Origin: a virus | DNA length: 37,235 nucleotides | IMG/VR virus record: IMGVR_UViG_3300034374_000801 | Location: 1-37,235 of that record | Direction: 5' to 3' (one strand) | Shown here: positions 15,548-23,352 of the stretch, piece after piece | Numbering within the stretch: the first letter of the stretch is position 1 | How the letters are laid out: each line of letters starts with the position of its first letter | Notes under the pieces: generated by a model | The model's input: only the letters and a program-made list of their open reading frames with translations | Database searches by the model: none | What the model was told of the DNA's origin: nothing | Position numbers and translations under genes: made by a program

Positions 15548-16117
15548 TCATAAAAGTTTTACTGCATCCTTGTAGTCAAGAAGAACTTCTTGTCCTACGT
15601 TGTAACAAGGTCTAACTAATTTACGATTACACCTGTTAAAATTTTCCTCTTGTACTAACAAGTTAGAAGGATAAAATCCTTTGAGACAAAATAAATCTTC
15701 GTCTAGTTTAACCATCAATGCAAATATGTCAACAACATTTTTACTTTCTGCACTTGTTGCAAGTAACATTCCAGTCTTGTGGTGTGTGGTCTTAACATCT
15801 ATTGTCAGACCGTCAAGAACTAAATCACCTAAATCAGTTTTAGATGACATTGATCTTGGATATATTTCCATTAACTGTGTTGGATAAAGTCCTGACAGTT
15901 TAAAGAAACTTAACTCACCTCCCGCTCCTATTATATCGAAGGCATAAGGATCATTCTTATCTCTTTTCGCGGCAGTGTCTTTTACTTTAGACTGTCTGTT
16001 ATTATCATACCTAGCTTTTCCAATAATTGTGTATAACTCTACCTCACTAGGTTCAAGTTTAATTAATGAGTCTCTGACCAGTTGTTTCCTATTTTGTACT
16101 CGCTGTCTAGTGGGCAT
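15548..16117 (-). CDS. Nuclease-like PD-(D/E)XK protein between ssb and polymerase, A
   Basis: 189 residues. A probable nuclease core is seen as GGELSFF (E68), DLGDLVLDG (around D98) and IDVKTT (D107-V-K109). The first 55 bases overlap the polymerase gene, and an aggaag ribosome site precedes the ATG. In module B the same slot holds a 164-residue protein (27782-28276) with GE, D and DVKT in the same order but otherwise little alignable sequence. The catalytic role is inferred from these residues; substrate and partners are unknown. Confidence 0.55.
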   Translation of the reverse strand: MPTRQRVQNRKQLVRDSLIKLEPSEVELYTIIGKARYDNNRQSKVKDTAAKRDKNDPYAFDIIGAGGELSFFKLSGLYPTQLMEIYPRSMSSKTDLGDLVLDGLTIDVKTTHHKTGMLLATSAESKNVVDIFALMVKLDEDLFCLKGFYPSNLLVQEENFNRCNRKLVRPCYNVGQEVLLDYKDAVKLL

Positions 16118-17724
16118 TTTATCAACAACTTCCTTTCAGTTTCTTTCATTGCTTTCTTCGTTATAGAACCAAACGATAAAGCATGTGGTTTAAAAACTTC
16201 AAACTGATACTCATCGTGTATTGATGCAACTAAATCAGCTTTTAATTTTAACTTGTTGTAAAGGAGAGTAATGTCTACTAACCATTGCTTACATATAACT
16301 GCTCCTGCTCCCTGAATGATAAGATTAACTGCTGCATGTTGATTGCGAACCTTCAATCTTCTGCCATCCAGTCCACGTATATACCCTAATCGAGATGTCT
16401 TGTCAACCTTTTGTCTGAAGGTTGCGAGTGCCGGTACGTTAGAAAGAAACGTATCAATCAGGCGCTGTCCATCAGTTGATGTACCTCCTACGATACTGCC
16501 TATCTTAGCTGCGCCAGCGCCGTAAATAAAGGCATAGATAAATGTCTTTGCTTGGTCACGAGTTTCTAGCCCTGCCGCTTTCTGATTAGCAGTATGAATG
16601 TCACCCTCGACAACTTCTTTCGTGAAGTTAGGATCGTCAAGATAGTGTGCCAATGCTCTTAGCTCAAGAGAACTAGCGTCACAACCAACAAGAACATTAT
16701 CAGGTTTTGAAACAGTCCAACACTCACGGCACTCCTTACCATAAGGAGAATATCCTGCTGGAACTTGTGCCATGTTTGGACTGTTATGTGCCATACGTCC
16801 AGAGATAGCACGAAGTGTAAGAACTTTTCCATGTACTTTTCCATCCTCTTGTACAGCATCTATCCAAGACTGAACTTGTGAAACTCTTTTTTGTAGAAGA
16901 AGATACTCTGCAATTATTTTTGCTTCAGGAATATCTACTTCCTTCAGAACGCTTTCATCCACGATTGGATGACCCTTCTCAGTCTTTTTATTAGGTTGCC
17001 AACCCTGCTCCATTAGGCGTTGGGCAATCTGTTGTCTGCTGGCAGGATTAAAGATAATAATCTTATCCTTTAATCTCTTACCTGTCTTGTCAGAGTATCT
17101 TTCTTCTATAACAGGAGGGTAACACTCTTGAAGATCAGATTCAATTTGTGTTGCCTTATCACGCAACCTGCATACTAAACTCATAGCCTTCTGTAAGTCA
17201 AGTGTAAATCCATTACTCTGCTGCTTAGATATCAAAGCTCTGATCCTGTACTCTAGATCAATGGAACGTCTGCTCATCTTTGCCTTCTGGCATTCCATCT
17301 TGAGGTGAATGTATAGCCTCCCAGTAAGATCAACATCACGTTTACAATACGTCAACATCTCTTCAGAAAAGTTGCTGAAATCGTGAAAGTCAATCTTGTT
17401 GTAATGGAAAGTGTTACCCCATGCCTCTAGAGAATGACCACCTTCTCTAACAGGGTCAAGAAGTTGTGACAGGATAAGAGTATCTTCCAACTGGTTTAGT
17501 TGGATGTTCGACCCTGTAAGTCTGTTGAGTACAGGAATATCAAACGATACAATGTTATGTCCAACAAACTTGCTAAACTGTTTACAATCAACAGGAAACT
17601 TTTTGTAACAATCTTCTTCAGTCCACACATGATATTTACCTGTCTGAGTTTCTTTGGCAACGATACAGTGAACCTTTGTAGCATCAAGACTATCTGTCTC
17701 AATGTCAATTAAAACCTCCGTCAT
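16063..17724 (-). CDS. DNA polymerase, family A (T7-like), copy A
   Basis: 553 residues from ATG 17724. A longer frame to 17763 exists, but the start at MTEVLIDIETDS aligns with copy B (MKHVVDIEADS) and cuts the overlap with the helicase gene to 20 bases. Exonuclease motifs: D7-x-E9, FVGHNIVSFDIPVLNR and YCKRDVDLTG. Polymerase motifs: A (DASSLELRAL), B (DQAKTFIYAFIYGAG) and C (ASIHDEYQF). So both proofreading and synthesis should work. It is the replicative polymerase, acting with the primase-helicase encoded just upstream. It lacks the 20-odd-residue insertion seen in copy B near residue 230. Confidence 0.92.
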   Translation of the reverse strand: MTEVLIDIETDSLDATKVHCIVAKETQTGKYHVWTEEDCYKKFPVDCKQFSKFVGHNIVSFDIPVLNRLTGSNIQLNQLEDTLILSQLLDPVREGGHSLEAWGNTFHYNKIDFHDFSNFSEEMLTYCKRDVDLTGRLYIHLKMECQKAKMSRRSIDLEYRIRALISKQQSNGFTLDLQKAMSLVCRLRDKATQIESDLQECYPPVIEERYSDKTGKRLKDKIIIFNPASRQQIAQRLMEQGWQPNKKTEKGHPIVDESVLKEVDIPEAKIIAEYLLLQKRVSQVQSWIDAVQEDGKVHGKVLTLRAISGRMAHNSPNMAQVPAGYSPYGKECRECWTVSKPDNVLVGCDASSLELRALAHYLDDPNFTKEVVEGDIHTANQKAAGLETRDQAKTFIYAFIYGAGAAKIGSIVGGTSTDGQRLIDTFLSNVPALATFRQKVDKTSRLGYIRGLDGRRLKVRNQHAAVNLIIQGAGAVICKQWLVDITLLYNKLKLKADLVASIHDEYQFEVFKPHALSFGSITKKAMKETERKLLIKCPLDSEYKIGNNWSETH

Positions 17725-19375
17725 TAAACTCGTTCCCTTCTGGATCTTCACCCAAGTTATCAACTTCGTGCAGTCTACCAGTTTCCTTATTGAAAAATAA
17801 GTGGCTTGCTACACCAGTGTCTCCTGCATAACGATTCTTTAAGACACGAATTGTTGTAGTGTTAGCAATGTTAGGATCATCTGACTGTTGATCACGTTCC
17901 ATAGCTATGACTGCATCACTAAGCTGTGCAATGGACTGTGACCCACGTAGGTGAGCAAGGCTAACTTCCTTACCATCCTCATGTCCTTTGTCCGTTCCAG
18001 TCCTACGCAGATGAGAGACAAGTAATAGAGCTACGTTTGTTTCTTCAACGATGGAACGCAGCTTGGTCATAAGATTATCAATGTTTCTACGTTCATCATC
18101 ACCTTCCAATCCTGAAACAAGGATTGATAGATGGTCAAGGAAAATCCACCGGCAGTCCAAAGCCTTAATCATATACCGTATGCGTGCAAGTATCTCGTCA
18201 GTCTGCATCGAACCAAAGTGATCGAAGGCAAAGAACCTTCTCGTTCCTACTGTTGCTTCCTGCCACTTCTTCAAGTCCTCACGGGGAAACTGTTCCCGTA
18301 TCTCACGAATGTAAATGCGTGCATTAGCCTCGACAGACATGAGATGGAAGATGGTTGATCGTACATTTTCTTCTAGAGAAATAACACCAATGTTTTCTTC
18401 AGTGTTGTTTAGTACATGATGCATCAGTTCACGCATGACACTTGACTTGCCAGTACCTGTGCCAGCGGTAAATGTAACAAGCTCACCTGTTCGTATGCCA
18501 TACAGCTTTTCGTTCAACCCTGCAAAAGGATAGAGGCATGTCTTATACTGCCCTTCCTCGTAGAGAGCATCACCCATATCAGCTAGATTTAGAATACCTG
18601 CTGGAGTGTAGACCTTAGCATTCCACCATGCCGTAGTAAATGCTTCTCGCTTACCATTAACTAGGTAATCACTAGCATCCTTGTAGTCAGGGAGGTTTAC
18701 GATCTTGCATTTGTTTGGTTCAAACAGACTAGCAACCTGCTGCGCTGCCTTACGTCCATGCTCATCGTTATCAAAGCTAAGAACAATGTTATCGAATGCG
18801 TTGAGGTATTCAAAGTTTGCTTTGCAGTTACGATGCGCTGACTGTGCACCATCTTTGATGGATAGGACAGGCCATTTAGAACCTAGCATCTCATATGCTG
18901 CGAGAGCATCAAGCTCACCTTCACAGATAGTGACGTACTTTCCACGGGCTGGAAAGATGTTCTGACCAAAGAGTGTACCACGACTAAGTGATCCTGCTGG
19001 TGCAGCAAAAAATTCTTTCTTTGCTACGTTCCTGATCTTGTCACCTATATGATTGCTGGCACTGTCATAGTACGGGTAGAGGTGACAAGAACCATGAACA
19101 GGATGGTCGTACTGTCTTACGTTATATGCTTTACATGTTGCAGCACTAATCTTTCTATCTTCGATGGCTGCTATTTTTCCTACATTACTGAGAGGCTGTA
19201 CGTTTGTAGTGACTGGTGTTTGCGTTTGAGTTGTCATACCGTGTCTTTCTGTATTGTGATATGAGCATGAAAAACAATGTCCATGACCATCAGCGTATAG
19301 AATATACGCATCACTAGATGCACATTTAGGGCAAGGACCGCGACTTACTACTCTGTCTTTATCTTCAATCATCAT
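17705..19375 (-). CDS. Primase-helicase, T7 gp4-like, copy A
   Basis: 556 residues in the order zinc finger, TOPRIM primase, linker, RecA-type helicase. Zinc ligands C15/C18 and C34/C37 (GPCPKC and HCFSC) recognise template sites. TOPRIM shows CEGELDA (E152) and FDND (202-204). The helicase has Walker A AGTGTGKS (304-311), Walker B WIFLDHLSIL and HLRGSQSIAQLSDA. It unwinds DNA and makes primers for the polymerase encoded next. The C-terminus is acidic and ends GGFN, near the acidic-aromatic tail by which gp4 binds polymerase. It overlaps the upstream small gene by 11 bases. Confidence 0.92.
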   Translation of the reverse strand: MMIEDKDRVVSRGPCPKCASSDAYILYADGHGHCFSCSYHNTERHGMTTQTQTPVTTNVQPLSNVGKIAAIEDRKISAATCKAYNVRQYDHPVHGSCHLYPYYDSASNHIGDKIRNVAKKEFFAAPAGSLSRGTLFGQNIFPARGKYVTICEGELDALAAYEMLGSKWPVLSIKDGAQSAHRNCKANFEYLNAFDNIVLSFDNDEHGRKAAQQVASLFEPNKCKIVNLPDYKDASDYLVNGKREAFTTAWWNAKVYTPAGILNLADMGDALYEEGQYKTCLYPFAGLNEKLYGIRTGELVTFTAGTGTGKSSVMRELMHHVLNNTEENIGVISLEENVRSTIFHLMSVEANARIYIREIREQFPREDLKKWQEATVGTRRFFAFDHFGSMQTDEILARIRYMIKALDCRWIFLDHLSILVSGLEGDDERRNIDNLMTKLRSIVEETNVALLLVSHLRRTGTDKGHEDGKEVSLAHLRGSQSIAQLSDAVIAMERDQQSDDPNIANTTTIRVLKNRYAGDTGVASHLFFNKETGRLHEVDNLGEDPEGNEFNDGGFN

Positions 19376-19556
19376 GATGAATCAGACGATACTCGAATTT
19401 GTTGGAAGAGTCTACCACTAATTTATTTTTTAATAGGGTAGTCTTAATACCTAGATACTTCATTAAAGCCTGTAGCGACAGAAGAACATCTTCCATTTCT
19501 TCGCTTGTTCCTTCATCTACAATATTATCTGTCTGACTGTTTATTACTCTGTACAT
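19365..19556 (-). CDS. Small protein upstream of primase-helicase, A
   Basis: 63 residues from ATG 19556 (a TTG at 19571 would add five). The reading is MYRVINSQTDN, then a helix of Glu, Leu and Met (EEMEDVLLSLQALMKYL) and a short basic-hydrophobic end. A 65-residue protein in the same slot of module B (31770-31967) has the same length, an MFYV start and a similar helix, so the two may be distant homologues. Function unknown. Confidence 0.6.
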   Translation of the reverse strand: MYRVINSQTDNIVDEGTSEEMEDVLLSLQALMKYLGIKTTLLKNKLVVDSSNKFEYRLIHHDD

Positions 19557-19606
19557 TTGAATCTCTTTCAATAGGGTTGAGAGTAATTAAGAGTTACTTA
19601 CTTATG

Positions 19607-19780
19607 TTATTTTTCCTGTTCAAAAATATTATTTACAAACCTATAGTCGTTTTGTTTAATCTCTTCTGTTTCTTCTGCGGCTAAACGCTTCGCTTCTTTG
19701 TAAGGATATCCTTCCTTTAGATATATCTGAATTAATTCTTTGAAGATAATCTTTCTATCTTTCTCCCATAACTTTTTCAC
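19607..19780 (-). CDS. 57-residue conserved micro-protein, copy A
   Basis: GTG start directly after the stop of the 47-aa gene, 57 residues. The reading VKKLWEKDRKIIFKEL, later EGYPYKEAKRLAAEE, aligns along its full length with a 57-residue frame at 32853-33026 (KNLWVKDRKIVFREL and EGYSSKEAKRLAKQE). Conservation between the two modules, despite many silent and replacement differences, is the evidence that it is a gene. A helical, charged protein of unknown function. Confidence 0.75.
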   Translation of the reverse strand: MKKLWEKDRKIIFKELIQIYLKEGYPYKEAKRLAAEETEEIKQNDYRFVNNIFEQEK

Positions 19781-19924
19781 TTAACCCTGTCCTCTATATT
19801 TTTTATAATTTCTTTTTTTACTTTTATTTTTAGGAGAAGTATTAACTGACTTGCCAATACTGGTTCTCATATGTTGGTTTCCTGTTCGCACTTTAGATAA
19901 ACCAATTTCTTTTTTACCTGCCAT
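19781..19924 (-). CDS. 47-residue basic micro-protein, copy A
   Basis: 47 residues, very basic. The second half, RTSIGKSVN then SPKNKSKKR and YKKYRGQG, is matched in module B at 33521-33661 (RTSIGRSAN, QPKNKHKRQ, WKKYRGQGS), while the first half differs. In both modules it directly follows thyX. A nucleic-acid-binding role is plausible from charge alone. The shared GQG ending and identical position show it is a gene despite its size. Confidence 0.72.
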   Translation of the reverse strand: MAGKKEIGLSKVRTGNQHMRTSIGKSVNTSPKNKSKKRNYKKYRGQG

Positions 19925-19933
19925 TTTGTCCTC

Positions 19934-20602
19934 TTAACTTTTCAAGTCGTTTGTCAAAGCATTCCATGACACAGGAAATAAAGGTTCAATAATCTTACTC
20001 CATTCTTCAGCAAGTATCTGTATCTCACGTTGTGCGTGCTTGTCAATACGTAATTGATATGCTCTTGCCCAAGCAGCTAAAGAGCCTGTAACGTAATAGC
20101 TTGTGTACAAACATTGTGGCAATACCATTCTTGCCTGTTCTGGACATACTCCTTCTTTCAGTAACTGCTTGTAGTGATACTCACAGGTATCAATTACCTT
20201 TTCCAAGAACATATCACCATAGGATGGAGTATCAATAGGTTCTTCACTGCTACCTTGCTTCACATTCTCTGCTGACTTACGCCATCTATCAGGACGAAAG
20301 TATTCCCTATCGTCAGTAACATATCGTCTACTAACTTCATTGTAAGTAAACCCTACTACATGTTTGAACCTTTGCCTAGCTACAAATATTGGAACTGTTT
20401 CTCTTATCGTTATGATTGGGTGTGTAAACGGGGTGAAGTGATTGTTGTTTGAAAGATAATTAATTAACTTTTTATCTTTGTCCGACAACTCCTGCCGTAC
20501 TGAGTGGTCTGCTTCCCATTTACTTTCTTTATTAAAAGAAACTCTAGCGGCGTTGACAACACGAAGATCATCTCCTAAATGATCAATGTATTCTGCTCTC
20601 AT
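19934..20602 (-). CDS. thyX: Flavin-dependent thymidylate synthase, copy A
   Basis: 222 residues. ThyX makes dTMP from dUMP with FAD, NADPH and methylene-tetrahydrofolate. Family landmarks: VVNAARVSFNKES near the start, HFTPFTHP, the RQRFKH...NEVSRRY signature (about 76-94), and the C-terminal WARAYQLRIDKHAQREI helix. The usual RHR-x7-S motif is degenerate (KH in place of RHR), and copy B shows the same change. It stands four bases beyond the start of the coiled-coil gene next to it, in the dTTP-supply part of the operon with dCMP deaminase. Confidence 0.88.
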   Translation of the reverse strand: MRAEYIDHLGDDLRVVNAARVSFNKESKWEADHSVRQELSDKDKKLINYLSNNNHFTPFTHPIITIRETVPIFVARQRFKHVVGFTYNEVSRRYVTDDREYFRPDRWRKSAENVKQGSSEEPIDTPSYGDMFLEKVIDTCEYHYKQLLKEGVCPEQARMVLPQCLYTSYYVTGSLAAWARAYQLRIDKHAQREIQILAEEWSKIIEPLFPVSWNALTNDLKS

Positions 20603-20799
20603 TTAGTTAATTTATCCTTGCTTAATTCTTCAAGTTCATCTTCAATTTTATTTAACTTATTTTTCAAGAAATCTTTTTCATCTGTTAACTCTTTAATCTG
20701 TTTATACTGTTCATAGATAACTTTAGTTAATTGTTTGTTATCTTCTTTAGCAGCTAATAGAAGTTCTTTGTTTTTAATATTAGAATTATTATTCACCAT
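20599..20799 (-). CDS. Small coiled-coil protein, module A
   Basis: 66 residues, almost entirely Lys/Glu/Asn/Leu with heptad-like leucines, predicted as one long coiled coil. The start overlaps the stop of the 57-aa gene at 20789-20962 and the end overlaps the thyX start by four bases. No equivalent is seen in module B. Function unknown. Confidence 0.6.
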   Translation of the reverse strand: MVNNNSNIKNKELLLAAKEDNKQLTKVIYEQYKQIKELTDEKDFLKNKLNKIEDELEELSKDKLTK

Positions 20800-20962
20800 T
20801 CTTTAATTCCATAAGTACATAGTTAATAGTAGTATATATCTTAACTGCTAAGTCTTGTAACTGAATTTCCTGCTGTAGTGTTGTATAACGTATGTCATTT
20901 GCACTATCAAGTATTTCATTTAACTTACCAATTAAGATATTTATTTCTTTATCTTTGTTCAT
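20789..20962 (-). CDS. 57-residue helical micro-protein, module A
   Basis: From ATG 20962 (ATGA overlap with the upstream stop) to TAA 20789, reading MNKDKEINILIGKLNEIL and ending MELKNGE. It is helical and Leu/Ile-rich without a membrane segment. It fills the only gap between two overlapping genes, and both of its ends overlap its neighbours as elsewhere in the operon. No homologue in module B. Function unknown. Confidence 0.6.
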   Translation of the reverse strand: MNKDKEINILIGKLNEILDSANDIRYTTLQQEIQLQDLAVKIYTTINYVLMELKNGE

Positions 20963-21219
20963 GGTGCGTTGTCACCATATCCACCAGTCGGCCACTTATC
21001 ATCGAATAAGTTCGTTTGATTAGTAACATCATCAGTGATAATGTTTACTGAGCATTGACAAAATCTTGAGGAAACTTCTTGTAACAATTCTTTTCTTCGT
21101 AGTAAATCTTCTTCAGTTGGTTTGTAAAAAGTATCACGATTAGTTTCCAATTCTTGAATAAGAATATTCATTAATTTTTGATTATCTATTTTACTAAACC
21201 ATTCTTTATCTTCCGTCAT
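20959..21219 (-). CDS. Small acidic protein, unknown function
   Basis: 86 residues, with an ATGA overlap to the dCMP deaminase gene upstream (21216) and to the micro-gene downstream. Acidic, with a CxC (RFCQCSV) in the middle and a short Gly/Trp-rich end (KWPTGGYGDN). I do not recognise it. Absent from module B. Confidence 0.6.
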   Translation of the reverse strand: MTEDKEWFSKIDNQKLMNILIQELETNRDTFYKPTEEDLLRRKELLQEVSSRFCQCSVNIITDDVTNQTNLFDDKWPTGGYGDNAP

Positions 21220-21626
21220 AGTAAAACAACCTCCTCTTTTCTACCCGTTGAATAGTAAACATTATCAATATCAAACTCTACTATACATCTATAGCATCCG
21301 TCGCATGGTTTAGCAAGTGCTAACTTAAAAATGTTTGATCTTGTGCTGTCTTTCTTGACTCTGACAACAATTAGTGTACAGTTCCTAGATAAATCCTGCT
21401 GCTGTCTTACCGCATTCTTAATTGCTGCCACCTCTGCATGTAGATGAATACAATGTTCATGTCTACCATACTTAGCCTGAAAGGGACTGGTCTTATAGCT
21501 ATTAACTCCAAGACCTATAAGGTTATTCTTATGCCATACTCCTGCTGCTAACCGGAAACATTTTACTGGGTTGTGTATATCCTCCGCGATCCTACGAAGA
21601 ATCGTTACTCTCCTGCTCAAGTCCAT
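21216..21626 (-). CDS. dCMP/cytidine deaminase-family enzyme, copy A
   Basis: 136 residues. Zinc-site residues H63-A-E65 (HLHAEVAAI) and P-C108-x2-C111 (KPCDGC) define the deaminase family. Placed with thyX, the likely reaction is dCMP to dUMP, feeding thymidylate synthesis. Compared with typical dCMP deaminases it is short, lacking an allosteric insert. Copy B (34355-34783) keeps HAE and PCxxC and a NSYKT-PFQAK segment. An activity on free cytidine cannot be excluded from sequence. The start overlaps the upstream gene by 35 bases. Confidence 0.78.
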   Translation of the reverse strand: MDLSRRVTILRRIAEDIHNPVKCFRLAAGVWHKNNLIGLGVNSYKTSPFQAKYGRHEHCIHLHAEVAAIKNAVRQQQDLSRNCTLIVVRVKKDSTRSNIFKLALAKPCDGCYRCIVEFDIDNVYYSTGRKEEVVLL

Positions 21627-21780
21627 TGTATTCTTCTATCTCTGCTGTTGTCCAAAGGTGAGCGTTGAGTTGAGCATCGGGCCAATGATCAAACACCATT
21701 GGTTCAAGGGTTCTCTCATCCACAACATATAACCAATCATCTTTATCTTTTGTCTGGTAAACCTTAACTCTCCACGGCAT
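21592..21780 (-). CDS. Small Trp-rich protein, unknown
   Basis: 62 residues, four tryptophans, begins MPWRVKVYQTKD and ends acidic (LEQESNDSS). It overlaps both neighbours by 17 and 35 bases. No motif recognised and no copy in module B. Confidence 0.55.
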   Translation of the reverse strand: MPWRVKVYQTKDKDDWLYVVDERTLEPMVFDHWPDAQLNAHLWTTAEIEEYNGLEQESNDSS

Positions 21781-22024
21781 TTATTTTAATCCCTCTAGTA
21801 GTTCCATTTTCTTTACTCATTGCATGATATTCTTTGCAGACTTCTTCAAACGCATCAAAGAGCTTTTGAAATCTCATACTATATACACCCTTTAATCCAA
21901 GAAGTACATTAGCAATGTCATCAGTAGACATATCTGTTTCTATAACATTCTCATAGAGAAGGTCAATGTCATCTACAACACGCCAAGCATTCATAATCTC
22001 TTGTTCAAGACCAAATATTTTCAT
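21764..22024 (-). CDS. Small helical protein carrying the direct repeat
   Basis: 86 residues, helical and acidic in the first two-thirds. The segment VCKEYHAMSKENG near the C-terminus is encoded by the 25-base direct repeat at 21816-21840. The same codons in the same frame recur as a relic after the MazG gene at the A/B junction, so a related gene probably once stood there. Function unknown. Confidence 0.6.
   Translation of the reverse strand: MKIFGLEQEIMNAWRVVDDIDLLYENVIETDMSTDDIANVLLGLKGVYSMRFQKLFDAFEEVCKEYHAMSKENGTTRGIKINAVES
21816..21840. repeat. 25-bp direct repeat, left copy
   Basis: ctcattgcatgatattctt plus tgcaga, identical to 22963-22987; the similarity goes on for about 13 bases on the left (minus-strand downstream) side with two mismatches. 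It lies inside the 86-aa gene. The two copies bracket 1122 bases holding three small genes, and recombination between them would remove that block. Confidence 0.9.
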
Positions 22025-22428
22025 TATTCAACCTCAACCATTTCACCATTGCGAACAATGTGATGTTTAACTTCATTTGATGAAAACCTAAAGTATGCTC
22101 GACCGCCGTCAATCATATTACCGTTCTCAAACAATTTATAATCATGACGATGGGCACTATACTGTAGATCACCATCATCATCTTCGACAAGTCTAAACTC
22201 TACAGATTCAATTCGATCTGCATTAGCAATCATAAGATTGCCGTTCTGATATAGACCAAAATACCGATTACCGAACTGAGGGTGTGGAGTTTCTCTGTAA
22301 AAGATATCCATTGCATGTGCCCCATCGTCTATCGCACTTGTACACACATAGGTAATGGGAACACCATCCTTCTTAGAGAAGATTTCACAAACCTTTTGAG
22401 TGTCAAATAGTGGTTCATGCTTGATCAT
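22024..22428 (-). CDS. Conserved small phage protein, unknown
   Basis: 134 residues, alternating beta-like segments, many aromatic and acidic residues (FGLYQNGNLMIANADRIE in the middle), no signal or membrane segment. Its stop overlaps the next ATG by one base. It lies within the 1.1-kb block between the direct repeats. No homologue in module B. Function unknown. Confidence 0.6.
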   Translation of the reverse strand: MIKHEPLFDTQKVCEIFSKKDGVPITYVCTSAIDDGAHAMDIFYRETPHPQFGNRYFGLYQNGNLMIANADRIESVEFRLVEDDDGDLQYSAHRHDYKLFENGNMIDGGRAYFRFSSNEVKHHIVRNGEMVEVE

Positions 22429-22476
22429 TCAAACTACTCCCAATCTTGATATCTCATTCGAGAATCCAATCCATTA

Positions 22477-22716
22477 TCACCATCCCGGCGCTGTATATTC
22501 TGTATGTTTCTTATAGAAAGCAGACCCATCTACTCCATATGCAGGACACACTGAAATGTACTCAGGCAAACCCACTCTATCCTTCTCACCTGCTTCTCCA
22601 CAGATAAAAAACACACCAGTCTTTTCAGACATTGCATGTTTGAGAATGGTCTCGTACTTCTCAACCTTCTTACGAAGGAGTAGTACTTCCTCATAGTAAT
22701 CCATCGTATCAGTCAT
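22477..22716 (-). CDS. Small phage protein with coiled-coil start
   Basis: 79 residues. The first half is a heptad-like helix (YEEVLLLRKKVEKYETILKH), the second half contains FFICGEAGEK and CPAYGVDG. Two cysteines might bind metal but the spacing is not a known finger. It overlaps the 81-aa gene by eight bases. A 48-base gap downstream shows nothing clear. Confidence 0.55.
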   Translation of the reverse strand: MTDTMDYYEEVLLLRKKVEKYETILKHAMSEKTGVFFICGEAGEKDRVGLPEYISVCPAYGVDGSAFYKKHTEYTAPGW

Positions 22717-22954
22717 CCTCTTTCACCATTGGATTTATTTCCATCCACTCGGACCAATCAGCATGTGGCATATAGTATTCAAGCACAGTTTGAATCGCTT
22801 TAAGCAAAACATAGTCTGGCTCAAGAACGTCATCTGAACAGTCAACCTTGTCAAACTGATTGTTCACATGATAAGCGTCCTTTAGCTCATCAACGATAAC
22901 TTCGTCAACGATAACTTGGACGCAATCTTCAACGTTAAGTGTAATCGTTTTCAT
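22709..22954 (-). CDS. First gene of module A, small acidic protein
   Basis: 81 residues, acidic, ATG preceded by the strong site gaggaaac. The last bases of the right-hand 25-bp repeat supply part of that site. Inside the gene a 15-base tandem repeat encodes the VIVDE-VIVDE pair. Similar short proteins of the MKTITLNVED type occur in marine phages, without known function. Being next to the A/B junction, it may belong to either parental phage. Confidence 0.6.
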   Translation of the reverse strand: MKTITLNVEDCVQVIVDEVIVDELKDAYHVNNQFDKVDCSDDVLEPDYVLLKAIQTVLEYYMPHADWSEWMEINPMVKEDD

Positions 22955-22962
22955 TTTGTTTC

Positions 22963-22987
22963 CTCATTGCATGATATTCTTTGCAGA
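22963..22987. repeat. 25-bp direct repeat, right copy, with gene-tail relic
   Basis: Identical to 21816-21840. On the minus strand it reads ICKEYHAMRKQNE in the frame that continues past the MazG stop codon, matching CKEYHAMSKEN of the 86-aa gene. Only about 12 codons survive, so this is a relic of a related gene or the homology at which two genomes were joined. Confidence 0.85.
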
Positions 22988-22991
22988 TCAG

Positions 22992-23348
22992 TCATCGCTC
23001 ATCCCCATCACCTTTCAGTACGTTACGTTGCTGTCTGTCTGCCAGCTTCTGTAAATTACCCTGTGCTATGTCTTCAAGTTCCAGACCAAGGACATATGCC
23101 ATCTCGCTGACGAACCAGAGTACATCACCAAGTTCTTTATTAATAGTAGGAAGGTCAATGTGATCTTTGTCACCTCGCACCCACTTGCTGACAAGAGAAG
23201 CTACCTCTCCAGCCTCACTAGCAAGACCAAGAGCAGTATAAATAATGCCGTTATCCTTCGGATAGACGGCAGTCTTATGTGCTTCCTCCTGATATTTTCT
23301 AAAAGTAACTCCAGTTAAATACTTATTATCGTAAGGCACTGTACCCAT
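22992..23348 (-). CDS. MazG-like nucleotide pyrophosphohydrolase
   Basis: 118 residues from ATG 23348, which has a taggagt ribosome site; an upstream ATG at 23399 would overlap nrdJ by 47 bases and lacks one. MazG-family metal ligands are visible as SEAGEVASLVSKW and KELGDVLWFVSE (the ExxE and ExxD pairs). Such all-alpha enzymes hydrolyse NTPs or dNTPs to monophosphates; phage versions may adjust nucleotide or ppGpp pools. It follows nrdJ copy B; in module A that slot holds the 54-aa frame instead. Confidence 0.78.
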   Translation of the reverse strand: MGTVPYDNKYLTGVTFRKYQEEAHKTAVYPKDNGIIYTALGLASEAGEVASLVSKWVRGDKDHIDLPTINKELGDVLWFVSEMAYVLGLELEDIAQGNLQKLADRQQRNVLKGDGDER

Positions 23349-23352
23349 ACTC

